NCBI GenBank assembly: GCA_015661715.1
Contig: DQVN01000163.1
Coordinates: 1 to 31,635 of the forward strand
Length of the DNA stretch: 31,635 nt
Direction: 5' to 3'
From: Sulfurivirga caldicuralii
GTDB lineage: Bacteria; Pseudomonadota; Gammaproteobacteria; Thiomicrospirales; Thiomicrospiraceae
Under the pieces are notes generated by a model. It worked only from the letters and a program-made list of their open reading frames with translations, had not been told where the DNA came from and did no database searches. Both the position numbers and the translations under genes were made by a program. The number at the start of each line of letters is the position of its first letter. The stretch's first letter is position 1. Of the stretch, positions 19,252-31,400 are shown piece by piece.

Positions 19252-20556
19252 TTAATTAAGGGTTTCGATACGGATGCGCTGGACGGCGCCGTCAATCTCG
19301 TCCAGGGACTCCAGCTTGCTTATTGCGCGGTTCATGGCGGCTTCTGTCACCTCATCGGTGATCAACACCACCAAAGCATCGCCACTTTCATCATCACAGG
19401 GCTCCTGGTGCATATGCTCCACGCTGATGCCCGCCTGCGCCAGCACGCCGGAGAATTTGGCCAGGACACCGGGCACATCCTTGGCCAGGAAACGTAGATA
19501 ACAGGCACAACGCACCTCATCCATACCCAACACCGTCAGATTCTGTCGGTTACCCAGCCCCAGCATGGGCACCTGCGCATGGGCCTTGCAGTCCATGGTG
19601 CGGGCCACATCCACCAGGTCAGCAACCACTGCGCTGGCTGTAGGGCCAGCACCGGCCCCCGGGCCATAGTAGAGGGTGGGGCCGACCTGATCACCATGGG
19701 TCATGACCGCGTTCATCACCCCTGAGACCTGCGCCAGGAGCACGGACTTGGGCACCAATGTGGGATGCACCCGCAGGGAGACGCCGGCATCCGTCCGCTT
19801 GGCAAGCCCTAAGTGCTTGATCTCATAGCCCAGCATGGCGGCAAAACGCATATCATCGGCAGAGATGGCGCTGATGCCTTCGGTATAGACCTTATCGAAT
19901 TGCAGCGGAATTCCAAAAGCCAGGGAGGCCAGGATGGTGAGCTTGTGGGCCGCATCGATCCCTTCCACATCAAAGGTGGGATCGGCCTCTGCATAGCCCA
20001 GCGCCTGGGCGTTCTTGAGCACCGTAGCAAAATCAGCCCCAGGCTGTTTCAACTCGGTGAGAATATAGTTGCCGGTGCCGTTGATAATACCGGCCAGCCA
20101 ATCGATACGGTTGGCGGCCAGCCCTTCCCGCAGGGCCTTGATAATGGGAATGCCCCCGGCCACAGCCGCCTCATAGGCCACCTGCACCCCCTTGCGCTCA
20201 GCGGCGGCGAAAACCTCCTCACCATGCTCCGCCAGCAGCGCTTTGTTGGCAGTGACAATGTGTTTGCCATTGTCGATGGCGCTCAGCACCAGCTCCCGCG
20301 CCAAAGTGGTGCCACCCATCAGCTCCACTACCACATCAATCTCCGGATCATTGACCACCGTAAAAGGTTGATCGGTCAGCGCAATACCGCCGGTGTCCAC
20401 GGTGCGCGGCTTATTCAGATCGCGTACGGCAATTCGCTTGACTTCAAAGCGGGCCGGCACCCGCTGGCTTAAAATGTCGGCGTTTTCCTGCAGGATTTTC
20501 AGCGTGCCGCCTCCGACGGTCCCCAATCCCAGCAAACCCAGCTTAATGGTTTTCAC
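19252..20556 (-). CDS. hom: Homoserine dehydrogenase
   Basis: This enzyme reduces aspartate-4-semialdehyde to homoserine, the branch point to threonine and methionine. The 434 residues comprise an N-terminal Rossmann domain ([12 protein letters not shown]), the central catalytic domain ([34 protein letters not shown]) and a C-terminal ACT domain (about 350-430, [24 protein letters not shown]). The ACT domain is probably the site of threonine feedback. I chose the GTG at 20556 because a perfect AGGAGG lies 5-6 bases before it. A TTG further upstream in the same frame would place that ribosome-binding site inside the gene. The start overlaps the end of alaC by 14 bases. It is monofunctional, not fused to aspartate kinase. 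Confidence 0.97.
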   Translation of the reverse strand: MKTIKLGLLGLGTVGGGTLKILQENADILSQRVPARFEVKRIAVRDLNKPRTVDTGGIALTDQPFTVVNDPEIDVVVELMGGTTLARELVLSAIDNGKHIVTANKALLAEHGEEVFAAAERKGVQVAYEAAVAGGIPIIKALREGLAANRIDWLAGIINGTGNYILTELKQPGADFATVLKNAQALGYAEADPTFDVEGIDAAHKLTILASLAFGIPLQFDKVYTEGISAISADDMRFAAMLGYEIKHLGLAKRTDAGVSLRVHPTLVPKSVLLAQVSGVMNAVMTHGDQVGPTLYYGPGAGAGPTASAVVADLVDVARTMDCKAHAQVPMLGLGNRQNLTVLGMDEVRCACYLRFLAKDVPGVLAKFSGVLAQAGISVEHMHQEPCDDESGDALVVLITDEVTEAAMNRAISKLESLDEIDGAVQRIRIETLN

Positions 20557-21751
20557 CTTTTCCTCCTGCAATCAGTCCATCCTTGCGGAACATATCGCGA
20601 ATGCCACGAATGGCCTGGCGCGTGCGCTGCTCGTTCTCGATCAGGCTGAAACGCACATGCCCATCCCCATATTCGCCAAAGCCAATCCCGGGCGAAACCG
20701 CCACCTTCGCCTCCTTGAGCAACTTTTTAGAAAACTCCAACGACCCCATCTCCCGGTAGGGCTCAGGAATCGGCGCCCAGACAAACATGGTCGCCTTCGG
20801 CGGGGTGACATCCCAGCCGATACTGTTGAGCCCGTTGCATAACACATCGCGGCGCTGGCGGTACATATTGCAGATTTCCTGCACACATTCTTGCGGCCCT
20901 TCCAGGGCAGTAATGGCCGCCACCTGAACAGGCGTGAACATACCATAGTCCAGATAGGACTTCATGCGCTTGAGCGCATGCACCAGGGTGGGATTCCCCA
21001 CCATAAAGCCCACGCGCCAGCCGGGCATGTTGTAGCTTTTTGACAGGGTGTAGAATTCCACCGCAATCTCTTTTGCGCCAGGCACCTGCAGAATAGAGGG
21101 GGCCGTGTAGCCGTCAAAGACGATATCTGCATAGGCCAGGTCATGGATGACCCAGATGCCATGCTCCTTGGCAATATCAATTACCTTGACGAAAAAATCC
21201 AGCTCCACCGCATCGGTGGTAGGATTAGAAGGGAAGTTCAGCAGCAGCACCTTGGGCTTGGGCCAGGAATCGCGAATGGCTTTTTCCAGCTCGGCGAAAA
21301 AGTCCACATTTGCTGTAATGGGCACATGACGAATATCCGCCCCGGCAATGACAAATCCATAAGGGTGAATGGGATAGGCCGGGTTAGGCACCAACACCGT
21401 ATCCCCTTGATCCACGATGGCCATCGCCAGATGAGCCAGGCCCTCCTTGGAGCCGATGGTGACCACCGCTTCAGTTTCCGGATCCAGTGTCACATCAAAG
21501 CGCTGAGCATACCAGTTACAGATCGCCCGGCGCAGCCGCGGGATCCCCTGGGACATGGAGTAACGATAGACTCCCGGACGCTGAGCCACTTCGACCAGCT
21601 TGTCCACGATATGCTTGGGCGTATCCTGATCCGGATTGCCCATGCCAAAATCGATAATATCTTCGCCACGGCGGCGTGCCGCCTGCTTCAGCTCGCCCAC
21701 AATATTGAACACATAGGGGGGCAGCCGTTTGATACGCTGGAACTCTTCCAC
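20543..21751 (-). CDS. alaC: Alanine transaminase AlaC (class I/II PLP aminotransferase)
   Basis: This is a fold-type I aminotransferase of 402 residues, closely similar to the AlaC/YfdZ group that transfers amino groups between alanine and glutamate. Features include [32 protein letters not shown] at the N-terminus (quoted here as a region near residues 7-38), GSKEGLAHL for the PLP phosphate, NFPSNPT and the Schiff-base lysine in [15 protein letters not shown]. The GTG at 21751 is preferred because the product then starts like other AlaC proteins; the frame is open to a TTG at 21787. No ideal ribosome-binding site is seen. It is the first gene of the alaC-hom-thrC unit, an order common in several gammaproteobacterial groups. 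Confidence 0.94.
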   Translation of the reverse strand: MEEFQRIKRLPPYVFNIVGELKQAARRRGEDIIDFGMGNPDQDTPKHIVDKLVEVAQRPGVYRYSMSQGIPRLRRAICNWYAQRFDVTLDPETEAVVTIGSKEGLAHLAMAIVDQGDTVLVPNPAYPIHPYGFVIAGADIRHVPITANVDFFAELEKAIRDSWPKPKVLLLNFPSNPTTDAVELDFFVKVIDIAKEHGIWVIHDLAYADIVFDGYTAPSILQVPGAKEIAVEFYTLSKSYNMPGWRVGFMVGNPTLVHALKRMKSYLDYGMFTPVQVAAITALEGPQECVQEICNMYRQRRDVLCNGLNSIGWDVTPPKATMFVWAPIPEPYREMGSLEFSKKLLKEAKVAVSPGIGFGEYGDGHVRFSLIENEQRTRQAIRGIRDMFRKDGLIAGGKGENH

Positions 21752-21845
21752 GGGCGCGCTTCCCTCAAGGAAAATTTGAAACAGCAAATCATACTCTAAA
21801 CTGCAGTAAAATTCAGCTCAAGACACAGCCGTAAAGGGCAAAACC

Positions 21846-22226
21846 ATGAAATTTACCGAACATAAAGACCCCACCGTCAATATGATCCGTCGCATCGAGG
21901 CGGATGCCATCTGGGTGAACGATACCCCCATGCGCAACAGTTTTTATATGACCGCGCATCATCTACACCCCGACTGGTCAGCCGCATGCACCGATCATTT
22001 GACTCAGACCCACCTGGACACCCTGTTGAAACTACAACCGGAAGTCATTATTCTGGGTACCGGAGCACGCCAGCACTTTTTAGCGCCTGCGCTGCAGGCT
22101 TATGTACAGCAACAGGGGGTGGGATTGGAGGTTATGAGCAATGATGCCGCCTGCCGCACCTGGAATGTGCTGACCACCGAGGAGCGCGCTGTGGTTTTAG
22201 CCATCATTTTTGCCAATCAAGCTTGA
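21846..22226 (+). CDS. Mth938-like domain protein (DUF498 family)
   Basis: This 126-residue cytoplasmic protein belongs to the Mth938/DUF498 family, which includes the mitochondrial complex I assembly factor NDUFAF3; the bacterial function is unknown. The family core is visible in PEVIILGTGARQHFLAP and GLEVMSNDAACRTWNVLTTEERAVVLAI. The ATG at 21846 follows a short purine stretch (AAAGGGCAAAACC). It diverges from alaC across 94 bases and its end lies 8 bases from the convergent yqaA-like gene. It has no partner gene on its own strand here, so context gives no further clue. Confidence 0.88.
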   Translation: MKFTEHKDPTVNMIRRIEADAIWVNDTPMRNSFYMTAHHLHPDWSAACTDHLTQTHLDTLLKLQPEVIILGTGARQHFLAPALQAYVQQQGVGLEVMSNDAACRTWNVLTTEERAVVLAIIFANQA

Positions 22227-22234
22227 GACTGCGC

Positions 22235-22825
22235 TCAATTTTCGGCGCCAAACCAGCGCCATCCCAGATAAAGCCCGATTAAGCCGACCGTCAACCACCC
22301 TATTGCCTCCACACTGGCGCGAATACGATCGGCATAACGCGCCCCGCCCCAGCGCATCAACAGCGCCAATAGAAAAAACCGCGCACCGCGCCCCACCAGC
22401 GAGGCCAGCACAAACGGTAGCAACGGCATCTGCATGGCACCCGCCGTGAGGGTAAACAGCTTATAGGGAATGGGCGAAAACCCGGCCACAAAAACCACCC
22501 ACACGCCATAGTGGGTAAAGAACATCTGCGCCTGCGCCAATTGGGCGCCATATCCCAAAGACAGCAGCCAGGGTTCGATCCAGGCAAACGCCCAGTAGCC
22601 CACGGCATAGCCCAACAGCCCGCCCAAGGTGGAAAAAATCGTGGTCACCCATGCGTACCACAATGCCTGATGAGGGCGCGCCAGGGCCATGGGCATGAGC
22701 ATGACATCAGGCGGGATGGGAAAAAAGGAGGACTCAGCGAAGCTCAATCCAGCCAAATAACCGGTTGCATGGGGATGACGGGCCCAACGCAAGGTGGCAT
22801 CATACAGACGGGTAAACGGCTTCAC
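22235..22825 (-). CDS. YqaA-like VTT/DedA-superfamily membrane protein
   Basis: This 196-residue polytopic inner-membrane protein is of the SNARE-associated/VTT (DedA-like) superfamily, YqaA branch. It shows the re-entrant-loop motif FAESSFFPIPPDVMLMPMAL near residues 30-49 and a second one at FVAGFSPIPYKLFTLTAGAM. Helices lie around 60-78, 128-150 and 170-190. Members of the superfamily take part in lipid transport or membrane homeostasis, but the role of YqaA is not established. Translation would start at a GTG overlapping the pcm stop (GTGA), so the two are coupled. It converges on the Mth938-like gene. Confidence 0.9.
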   Translation of the reverse strand: MKPFTRLYDATLRWARHPHATGYLAGLSFAESSFFPIPPDVMLMPMALARPHQALWYAWVTTIFSTLGGLLGYAVGYWAFAWIEPWLLSLGYGAQLAQAQMFFTHYGVWVVFVAGFSPIPYKLFTLTAGAMQMPLLPFVLASLVGRGARFFLLALLMRWGGARYADRIRASVEAIGWLTVGLIGLYLGWRWFGAEN

Positions 22826-23457
22826 GCCTCCACTCCCGGGCGCATGGGCACAAACCGCACCGGCCCTAAGTCATAGGTCTTGAGGCCGGTGGACAGGCGT
22901 TCAATACCGATCAGCCGCTGAGTGGTTTCACCCACCGGCATCACCAGACGCCCGCCCAAGTCAAGCTGTTCAATGAGGGATTGGGGAATGGTCGGCGGGC
23001 TGGCGGCAGAGAGTATGGCAGCAAAAGGCGCCGCTTCTGGCCAGCCCAGACTGCCATCGCTGATGCGATAGTGGATATTGTTCAGCCCCAACTTGTCCAG
23101 AATCGCCTTGGCCCGTTGCTGCAAGGGCGCAATCCGCTCCACCGTATAGACCGCATCCGCTAACTGAGCGAGGATGGCCGTTTGATAGCCAGAACCCGTC
23201 CCCACTTCCAGCACCCGCCCGAGAGGTGTGCCCGACTCAGCCAAGAACTGGGTCATCAACCCCACAATATAGGGTTGGGAAATGGTCTGATCATAACCAA
23301 TGGGCAAGGGCGTATTCTCATAGGCACGGCTGGCCAGCGCCTCGTCCACAAATAAATGCCGCGGCGTCACCCGCATGGCGCTCAATACCGCCGGGTGGCG
23401 GATGCCTTCTTGCCACAACTGGGCAATCAGTCGATCCCGCGTGCGCTGAGAGGTCAT
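22822..23457 (-). CDS. pcm: Protein-L-isoaspartate O-methyltransferase
   Basis: This is an SAM-dependent repair methyltransferase that converts isoaspartyl residues in aged proteins towards normal aspartyl bonds. With the ATG at 23457 it has 211 residues, the usual length. It begins MTSQRTRDRLIAQLW, as in Pseudomonas Pcm, and has an AAGGGGTGGGG stretch directly upstream. The same frame is open to 23535. Motifs are PRHLFVDEAL, QTISQPYIVGLMTQ, the SAM-binding GRVLEVGTGSGYQTAI and the C-terminal GGRLVMPVG. It follows surE, its usual partner, and is coupled to the yqaA-like gene by a 4-base overlap. Confidence 0.96.
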   Translation of the reverse strand: MTSQRTRDRLIAQLWQEGIRHPAVLSAMRVTPRHLFVDEALASRAYENTPLPIGYDQTISQPYIVGLMTQFLAESGTPLGRVLEVGTGSGYQTAILAQLADAVYTVERIAPLQQRAKAILDKLGLNNIHYRISDGSLGWPEAAPFAAILSAASPPTIPQSLIEQLDLGGRLVMPVGETTQRLIGIERLSTGLKTYDLGPVRFVPMRPGVEA

Positions 23458-23522
23458 CCCCACCCCTTGGGCTTGTTCAAAGGCTGGTGTAGGCCAATGC
23501 AACGGCGCAATGGTGTCCAGAT

Positions 23523-24269
23523 CTATTGCACCCATGTCTGTATCTGCTGCATCAAACTGTAATCGGTCAGATCAATCTGCAAGGGCGTAATGGAGACATA
23601 CCCCTGGGCAACAGCATGAAAGTCTGTGCCCGCCCCCTCATCAGCCGCGCCGCCAGCCGGGCCGATCCAGTAGATGGGCAATCCCCGGGGATCCCGATCA
23701 CACACCACCGGCTCCGACATATGGCGCCGACCCAGGCGCGTGATCTGTGCCCCCTGAATGGCATCCAGAGGCAGATCCGGCACATTGATATTGATAATCG
23801 TCTGCGAACGGCGCAAATCCTGCTGCACCAGATGCTCCAACACCCACACGGTCCAGTAGGCGGCCGTATCGAAATGACGCTCGCCCACCAAGGAGACCGC
23901 CAGGGCCGGTTTACCTAGAAAACGCCCCTCCATGGCTGCCGCCACAGTACCGGAGTAGAGCACATCATCCCCCATATTGGCCCCCGCATTGATGCCGGAG
24001 ACTACCATATCCGCCCTATAATCAATGGCGCCATTAATGCCCAAATGGACACAGTCCGTGGGCGTCCCATTGACGCTGTAAATATCTTCTTCCACTTGAT
24101 GAATCCGCAGTGGATCCATCAGCGTCAGCGAATTGCTCGCAGCGCTGCGGTTACGATCCGGTGCCATCATGACCACCCGCGAGGCGCCCGGCCACTGCCG
24201 CAAGGTCGTAAACAGCGTGCGAATGCCCGGGGCCAGATAACCATCGTCATTGGAAAGGAGAATATTCAT
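23523..24269 (-). CDS. surE: 5'/3'-nucleotidase SurE
   Basis: SurE is a metal-dependent nucleoside-monophosphate phosphatase linked to stationary-phase survival. The 248-residue product starts MNILLSNDDGYLAPG (Asp8-Asp9 bind the metal) and has PDRNRSAASNSLT and VSGINAGANMGDDVLYSGTVAAA, the SurE signatures. I used the ATG at 24269 preceded by a GTG-ACC; an in-frame GTG two codons upstream is possible. It heads the surE-pcm-yqaA run and diverges from the Smr-domain gene across 42 bases. The nlpD-rpoS genes that follow surE-pcm in many relatives are not here. Confidence 0.97.
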   Translation of the reverse strand: MNILLSNDDGYLAPGIRTLFTTLRQWPGASRVVMMAPDRNRSAASNSLTLMDPLRIHQVEEDIYSVNGTPTDCVHLGINGAIDYRADMVVSGINAGANMGDDVLYSGTVAAAMEGRFLGKPALAVSLVGERHFDTAAYWTVWVLEHLVQQDLRRSQTIININVPDLPLDAIQGAQITRLGRRHMSEPVVCDRDPRGLPIYWIGPAGGAADEGAGTDFHAVAQGYVSITPLQIDLTDYSLMQQIQTWVQ

Positions 24270-24311
24270 GGTCACAAGAATTGTTATGATGATGCGCCTA
24301 TTCTAACGGCA

Positions 24312-24845
24312 ATGGATGCGCCCATGCAGGAGGAAGATCGCAAACTGTTTCAACAGGCCATGGCCGGTGTCAAACCGCTGAAAACCAAGGCTAAAGTCAC
24401 CCATAGGCCCAAGAGAAAAAGCTACCCTAAACCTCCACCGGCTACCCTGGTCGATTCTATAGACACCGACGCATCAGACGACAACGGCCTGTGGGATCGA
24501 GTGGGCGAGCGCGTATTCTGGCAGCGGCGCGGCCTGCGGACGCAAGAGATCACACGGCTGAAAAAAGGGCAGTTTGCCAAACACTGGTGTATCGACCTGC
24601 ACGGCCTGACCCAGGATGCAGCCGCCACGGAATTGAAAGCCTTTCTTTATCAGGCTTGGCAGTTAGGCGCGCGCTATGCCCTGGTGATCCACGGCAAAGG
24701 CTACAACTCTGCAGACGGCCCGGTGCTGAAAGGCATGGTGCACCAGCTCCTGCCCACCCTCCCCTTCGTGCTGGCCTTCAGCAGCGCGCAACCCAAAGAT
24801 GGTGACACAGGCGCCACCTATGTCTTTCTGAAAGCGCTGAGCTAA
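24312..24845 (+). CDS. Smr-domain protein (SmrA/YdaL type)
   Basis: This is a Smr (small MutS-related) domain protein of 177 residues. A charged, basic and proline-containing N-terminal region (1-90, with HRPKRKSYPKPPP) precedes the Smr domain. That domain has the motifs IDLHGLT (DLHG at 95-98) and VIHGKG (HGKG at 127-130). Smr domains are nucleases acting on DNA or, in SmrB, on mRNA in stalled collided ribosomes; the single-domain SmrA type is less well defined. The ATG at 24312 is the first in frame after the surE divergence point, and the frame is open further upstream. A palindromic repeat begins on the base after its stop codon. Confidence 0.9.
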   Translation: MDAPMQEEDRKLFQQAMAGVKPLKTKAKVTHRPKRKSYPKPPPATLVDSIDTDASDDNGLWDRVGERVFWQRRGLRTQEITRLKKGQFAKHWCIDLHGLTQDAAATELKAFLYQAWQLGARYALVIHGKGYNSADGPVLKGMVHQLLPTLPFVLAFSSAQPKDGDTGATYVFLKALS

Positions 24846-24893
24846 GGGGGGTCCCCCCGAAAATTTTTCGGGCAAAATTTTGCCGGAAAATTC
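24846..24893. repeat. Palindromic repeat element, copy B, between smr and ftsB
   Basis: Three adjoining inverted repeats fill the space between two convergent genes. GGGGGGTCCCCCC covers 24846-24858. CCCGAAAA and TTTTCGGG (24856-24872) follow around one central base. The perfect 14-base palindrome GGCAAAATTTTGCC lies at 24871-24884. The left part matches copy A at 12646; the GGCAAAATTTTGCC block is present only here. It could also serve as a weak two-way terminator for smr and ftsB, but there is no T-run after a GC stem. Confidence 0.7.
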
Positions 24894-24904
24894 GCTAAGC
24901 AAGC

Positions 24905-25234
24905 TTATTTTTCAGCTTGTTGAGGCGTATTTTTGAGGGAATTTTCTGGTTTTGGCAGGACAATCAGACGAATAAATTGCTCATCAGGCATCAGCATACC
25001 CAAATCACGGCGAGCCAAGGCTTCCAACGCTTGAGGATCATGGCGAATGGCATGGATTTTTTCCTCCAGCCGCGCATTTTCCCGCTGCTGATGGGCAACC
25101 TGACGCTGCAGCTCACTCACCTGCTGCCGAAGCTGTTGCAATGCCGCATAGCCGCCGTCCGTGGACCAGATGCGCACCTGTAGCAGGATGATCAGGACCA
25201 CTAAAACGGCGATGACAATGCGGTATGGGTTCAT
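24905..25234 (-). CDS. ftsB: Cell division protein FtsB
   Basis: FtsB is a bitopic membrane protein of the FtsQ-FtsB-FtsL divisome subcomplex, which activates septal peptidoglycan synthesis. The 109-residue product has a transmembrane helix at about 4-21 and a periplasmic coiled coil at about 32-65 (LQQLRQQVSELQRQVAHQQREN). The conserved C-terminal element ALEALARRDLGMLMPDEQFI follows. The ATG directly follows the eno stop codon with no gap, so translation is likely coupled. The eno-ftsB pair is typical of gammaproteobacteria, but ispD, which often follows, is absent here. Confidence 0.95.
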   Translation of the reverse strand: MNPYRIVIAVLVVLIILLQVRIWSTDGGYAALQQLRQQVSELQRQVAHQQRENARLEEKIHAIRHDPQALEALARRDLGMLMPDEQFIRLIVLPKPENSLKNTPQQAEK

Positions 25235-26527
<1,293 letters not shown>

Positions 26528-26559
26528 TCAATGGTTTCCTTTCTCTTTTTTCAAATTCT

Positions 26560-26587
26560 TCAATAGCTTAGGGTGTATTTGTGACAA
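26560..26587 (-). promoter_or_regulatory. Weak candidate internal promoter for eno-ftsB
   Basis: In the kdsA-eno gap the minus strand has TTGTCA (26582-26587, 5 of 6 to consensus), a 16-base spacer and TATTGA (26560-26565, 3 of 6). The gap is the only one in this run large enough for a promoter. Evidence is limited to these hexamers. Confidence 0.3.
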
Positions 26588-26598
26588 GCGGATGACAT

Positions 26599-27440
26599 TC
26601 ACCCATCCAACAGGGGGTTTTCAATAAAACCATGCTGTTTGACCGTATCGTCCAAGGCCTTCAGGGTCTCCAGCAGCGGGCGCATTTGGCTCAGAGGCCA
26701 CATATTGGGCCCATCGGACAAAGCCTTGTCCGGATCCGGGTGGGTTTCCATGAACAGGCCACTCACCCCCGCAGCCACGGCCGCGCGGGCCAACACCGGG
26801 ACAAACTCCCGCTGCCCGCCGGAACGAACCCCCTGCCCGCCCGGCTGCTGCACTGAGTGGGTGGCATCGAACACCACGGGGCAGCCGGTGCGGCGCATAA
26901 TGGCCAATGCGCGCATATCGGAAATCAGCGTGTTGTAACCAAAGCTGGTGCCCCGATCACAGAGCAGAATTTGCTCATTGCCCACCTCTTTTGCCTTAGC
27001 CACCACCTGGCCCATATCCCAAGGCGCCTGAAACTGGCCTTTTTTGATATTCACCGGCTTGCCCTGACGGCACACATTCTGAATAAAATCGGTCTGACGC
27101 ACGAGAAAAGCAGGCGTCTGCAGCACATCCACCACGGCGGCCACCTCCTCCAGCGGCGTATACTCATGCACATCGGTGAGCACCGGCACGCCGATTTCAT
27201 CCTTCACCCGCTGCAGAATCCGCAAACCTTCCTCAATACCCAACCCCCGGAAACTCTTGGAAGAAGAGCGGTTGGCCTTGTCATAGGAAGATTTGAAGAT
27301 AAACGGAATACCCAGCTCATCGGTTAACGCCTTGAGCTGTCCGGCCACATCCAGTGTCAGTTGCTCGGACTCAATCACACAAGGCCCGGCAATAAGAAAC
27401 AAGGGCCGATCAATGCCCACCTCAAAACCGCATAACTGCA

Positions 27441-27441
<1 letters not shown>
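26599..27441 (-). CDS. kdsA: 3-deoxy-8-phosphooctulonate synthase
   Basis: KdsA condenses phosphoenolpyruvate with arabinose-5-phosphate to make KDO-8-phosphate for the LPS inner core. The 280 residues show [54 protein letters not shown] and [13 protein letters not shown], all diagnostic. I chose the ATG at 27441, which overlaps the pyrG stop (TGATG); the frame is open upstream inside pyrG but without family resemblance. It presumably is co-transcribed with pyrG, and its enzyme product shares no pathway with it. Confidence 0.97.
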
Positions 27442-29108
<1,667 letters not shown>

Positions 29109-29113
29109 CTATT

Positions 29114-30382
29114 TTAGCCGATGCCAGCCGTTAAAGCCACTTGCACGCTGGCGGCTTCAGGCCAGGTCAATGTTTTATCCACCGGGCCGACGCCAAGAAT
29201 ATAGGCCGGTTTTCCCGCTCGACAGGCCACCGGCCACCAGGGCCGCAACCAGGGTGGAATACCCGCCTGTTGAAACGCTTTTTTATAGGGTTTGACAACC
29301 AGTCCCGTCTGCGCAAAAGGCACCAGGCGGGTCTTATCCGGCAACTTGCCCACAAAGCGAAAGGGCAGTTGATCACGATTGCACCACAAGACAGGCTGCC
29401 ATGGGGAAAGCTGTGGTTTGGGAAAGAAAAGTTTTCCCTGAAAGCGTGTTGCCACTTGACCAGCAATGCGCACTTGCGGATAGCGGTCGGGGGACGCCTG
29501 CAACAACGCATCCAGCGCCTGCAAATGCTGTCGGGTCAGCCTGAGACCATGACGCTGGTAAAACCAGTAGCGCAACAGGTTATGCCGTCGGCTAACTGAT
29601 AAAGCCAATAGCCCTTTGACCTCAAGCCGGCCCCTGTTCTCAATACTGGTCAGATCTTGCTGCGCCAACGCCTGCAACAGCGTCTGGGCTTCCTGCATAT
29701 GGCTGGCCACTTGAGCCAGCTTAGCCTCTGCCGCTGGAAACTGAGCCAATAAAAAAGGGAGCAGGCGATGGCGCACCCAATTGCGCCGAAAACGCAACTG
29801 CGTATTGGTTTCATCCTCGACCCAGGACAATCGATGCTGACGGGCATACGCCTGCACAGCGCGCCAGGAAACGGACAACAGCGGCCGTCCCAGTTGAATA
29901 TCATGATTCAACCAGCGCACTTGAGCCATACCCCCCAAGCCCGCCACACCGCTGCCGCGCAACAGGTTAAGCAGCACGGTTTCCGCCTGATCACGCCGAT
30001 GATGGGCGGTCAACACCCACTCTGATGCCTGCTCGGACAAAACGGCATAACGCAGCCTGCGTGCTTCCGCCTCCACCCCTTTCTGACGCTGTTCCAATTG
30101 AACGGGCACCACCTTACAGGGTACCGCCCACCGTTTGGCCTGCGCCAGACAATGCTGAGTCCAGGCATCGGCATGGGGGCTTAAGCCGTGGTGTACATGC
30201 AACGCTTGCAACTGAAAATCATAGTCTGGCTGGAGTCGGATCAAGGCGTGGAGCAATACGGTGGAGTCCATACCGCCGCTGTAGGCCAGGGTGATATGTT
30301 GCGGGGTGTGGTGGGCAAGAAAGCTCGCCAGCGCATCAAGCACTGGCGCATGGGCCTGGTCAGGCGTCTTGGAAACGGCCAT
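29114..30382 (-). CDS. tilS: tRNA(Ile)-lysidine synthase TilS
   Basis: TilS attaches lysine to C34 of the CAU-anticodon tRNA(Ile), changing its decoding from AUG to AUA; it is normally essential. The 422-residue protein has the PP-loop motif SGGMDS at 35-40, the following [12 protein letters not shown] and [21 protein letters not shown], and LGGMAQVR. The N-terminal catalytic domain spans about 1-225, followed by the two C-terminal TilS domains. It overlaps the accA end by 23 bases, and accA-tilS adjacency is common in gammaproteobacteria. Nothing looks truncated. Confidence 0.96.
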   Translation of the reverse strand: MAVSKTPDQAHAPVLDALASFLAHHTPQHITLAYSGGMDSTVLLHALIRLQPDYDFQLQALHVHHGLSPHADAWTQHCLAQAKRWAVPCKVVPVQLEQRQKGVEAEARRLRYAVLSEQASEWVLTAHHRRDQAETVLLNLLRGSGVAGLGGMAQVRWLNHDIQLGRPLLSVSWRAVQAYARQHRLSWVEDETNTQLRFRRNWVRHRLLPFLLAQFPAAEAKLAQVASHMQEAQTLLQALAQQDLTSIENRGRLEVKGLLALSVSRRHNLLRYWFYQRHGLRLTRQHLQALDALLQASPDRYPQVRIAGQVATRFQGKLFFPKPQLSPWQPVLWCNRDQLPFRFVGKLPDKTRLVPFAQTGLVVKPYKKAFQQAGIPPWLRPWWPVACRAGKPAYILGVGPVDKTLTWPEAASVQVALTAGIG

Positions 30383-31313
30383 AGTCCATCAGCCGCTGGT
30401 ACCGGCGGCTTAGCAGCTCCTCGGATGAAAACGCCTGTAATGTCTTAAGTTGAGTCAGGATAGCCTCTTTCAGATTTTTCGCCGCCTGGTCATAATCGCG
30501 ATGGGCGCCCCCCAACGGCTCGGGCACAATATGATCAATCAAACCCAACTCTTTCAGGCGACGAGCGGTCATCTGCAGGGCTTCGGCCGCCTCCGGCGCC
30601 TTAGCCGCATCCTTCCACAGAATGGAGGCACACCCCTCTGGTGAGATCACGGAATAGATACTGTACTCCATCATCTGGATCACATCGCCCACGCCGATAG
30701 CCAAGGCCCCGCCGGAGCCCCCCTCACCGATCACATTGCAAATGATAGGCACGCGCAGTTGCGCCATTTCAATCAGATTGCGGGCGATGGCTTCACTCTG
30801 CCCCCGCTCTTCCGCATCTATCCCCGGATAGGCCCCCGGTGTATCAATCAGGGTAATAATCGGCAGATTGAAACGCTCGGCCATTTTCATCAACCGCAAT
30901 GCCTTACGATAGCCCTCGGGCCGAGGCATGCCAAAATTACGCTCGATTTTTTCCTTCGTATCCCGTCCTTTTTCATGGCCAATCACCATCACTGCCTGGC
31001 CTTCCAGCCAGCCAATGCCACCGACGATGGCCTTATCATCGGCAAACGCCCGATCCCCATGCAACTGACGAAAATCCTCAAAGATTCGTTGAATATAATC
31101 CAGTGCATGGGGACGCTCCGCATGGCGGGCAACCTGGGAAATCTGCCAATCTGTCAGATTGGAGAAGATCCGCTTAGTGACATCCTGCAGCTTCTGCTCC
31201 AGTGTGGACACCTCCTTGACGATGTCAATCCCTGCGCTGTCTTTCAAGTGGCGCAACTCGTCAATCTTGGCTTCCAGTTCGGCAATCGGCTGTTCAAAAT
31301 CGAGAAAATTCAA
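30360..31313 (-). CDS. accA: Acetyl-CoA carboxylase carboxyltransferase subunit alpha (TTG start)
   Basis: AccA forms the carboxyltransferase with AccD, moving the carboxyl group from biotin to acetyl-CoA to make malonyl-CoA for fatty acid synthesis. The 317 residues match throughout: [64 protein letters not shown] and [12 protein letters not shown]. The start codon appears to be TTG at 31313. AAAGGAG lies about 7 bases upstream, and an in-frame stop lies only a few codons further upstream, with no ATG or GTG between. It is the first gene of the accA-tilS-pyrG-kdsA-eno-ftsB run and diverges from the DUF481 gene. Confidence 0.97.
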   Translation of the reverse strand: MNFLDFEQPIAELEAKIDELRHLKDSAGIDIVKEVSTLEQKLQDVTKRIFSNLTDWQISQVARHAERPHALDYIQRIFEDFRQLHGDRAFADDKAIVGGIGWLEGQAVMVIGHEKGRDTKEKIERNFGMPRPEGYRKALRLMKMAERFNLPIITLIDTPGAYPGIDAEERGQSEAIARNLIEMAQLRVPIICNVIGEGGSGGALAIGVGDVIQMMEYSIYSVISPEGCASILWKDAAKAPEAAEALQMTARRLKELGLIDHIVPEPLGGAHRDYDQAAKNLKEAILTQLKTLQAFSSEELLSRRYQRLMDYGRFQDA

Positions 31314-31365
31314 GGCCCTGCTCCTTTACGCTTTTAGCTGAATAATTTTATCATTCTCCACCCTC

Positions 31366-31371
31366 TATAAT
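31366..31371 (+). promoter_or_regulatory. Candidate -10 element for the DUF481 gene
   Basis: A consensus TATAAT lies 29 bases upstream of the DUF481 start codon, giving a short leader. No good -35 hexamer is seen at 16-18 bases, where the sequence is AT-rich, so an activator or a UP-like element may be needed. Confidence 0.4.
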
Positions 31372-31400
31372 GCGCTCAGATCACATTAACCGAGGTTATC

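Noticed and set aside
21752..21845. Minus-strand TTGAGC/TAGAGT promoter for alaC
   Set aside because: Each hexamer matches only 4 of 6 bases and other AT-rich alternatives nearby are equally good; not strong enough to list as a feature.
29411..29440. GGGAAAG...TTTTCCC palindrome-like stretch in tilS as a third repeat copy
   Set aside because: It lacks the GGGGGTCCCCCG unit and does not align with the two real copies.
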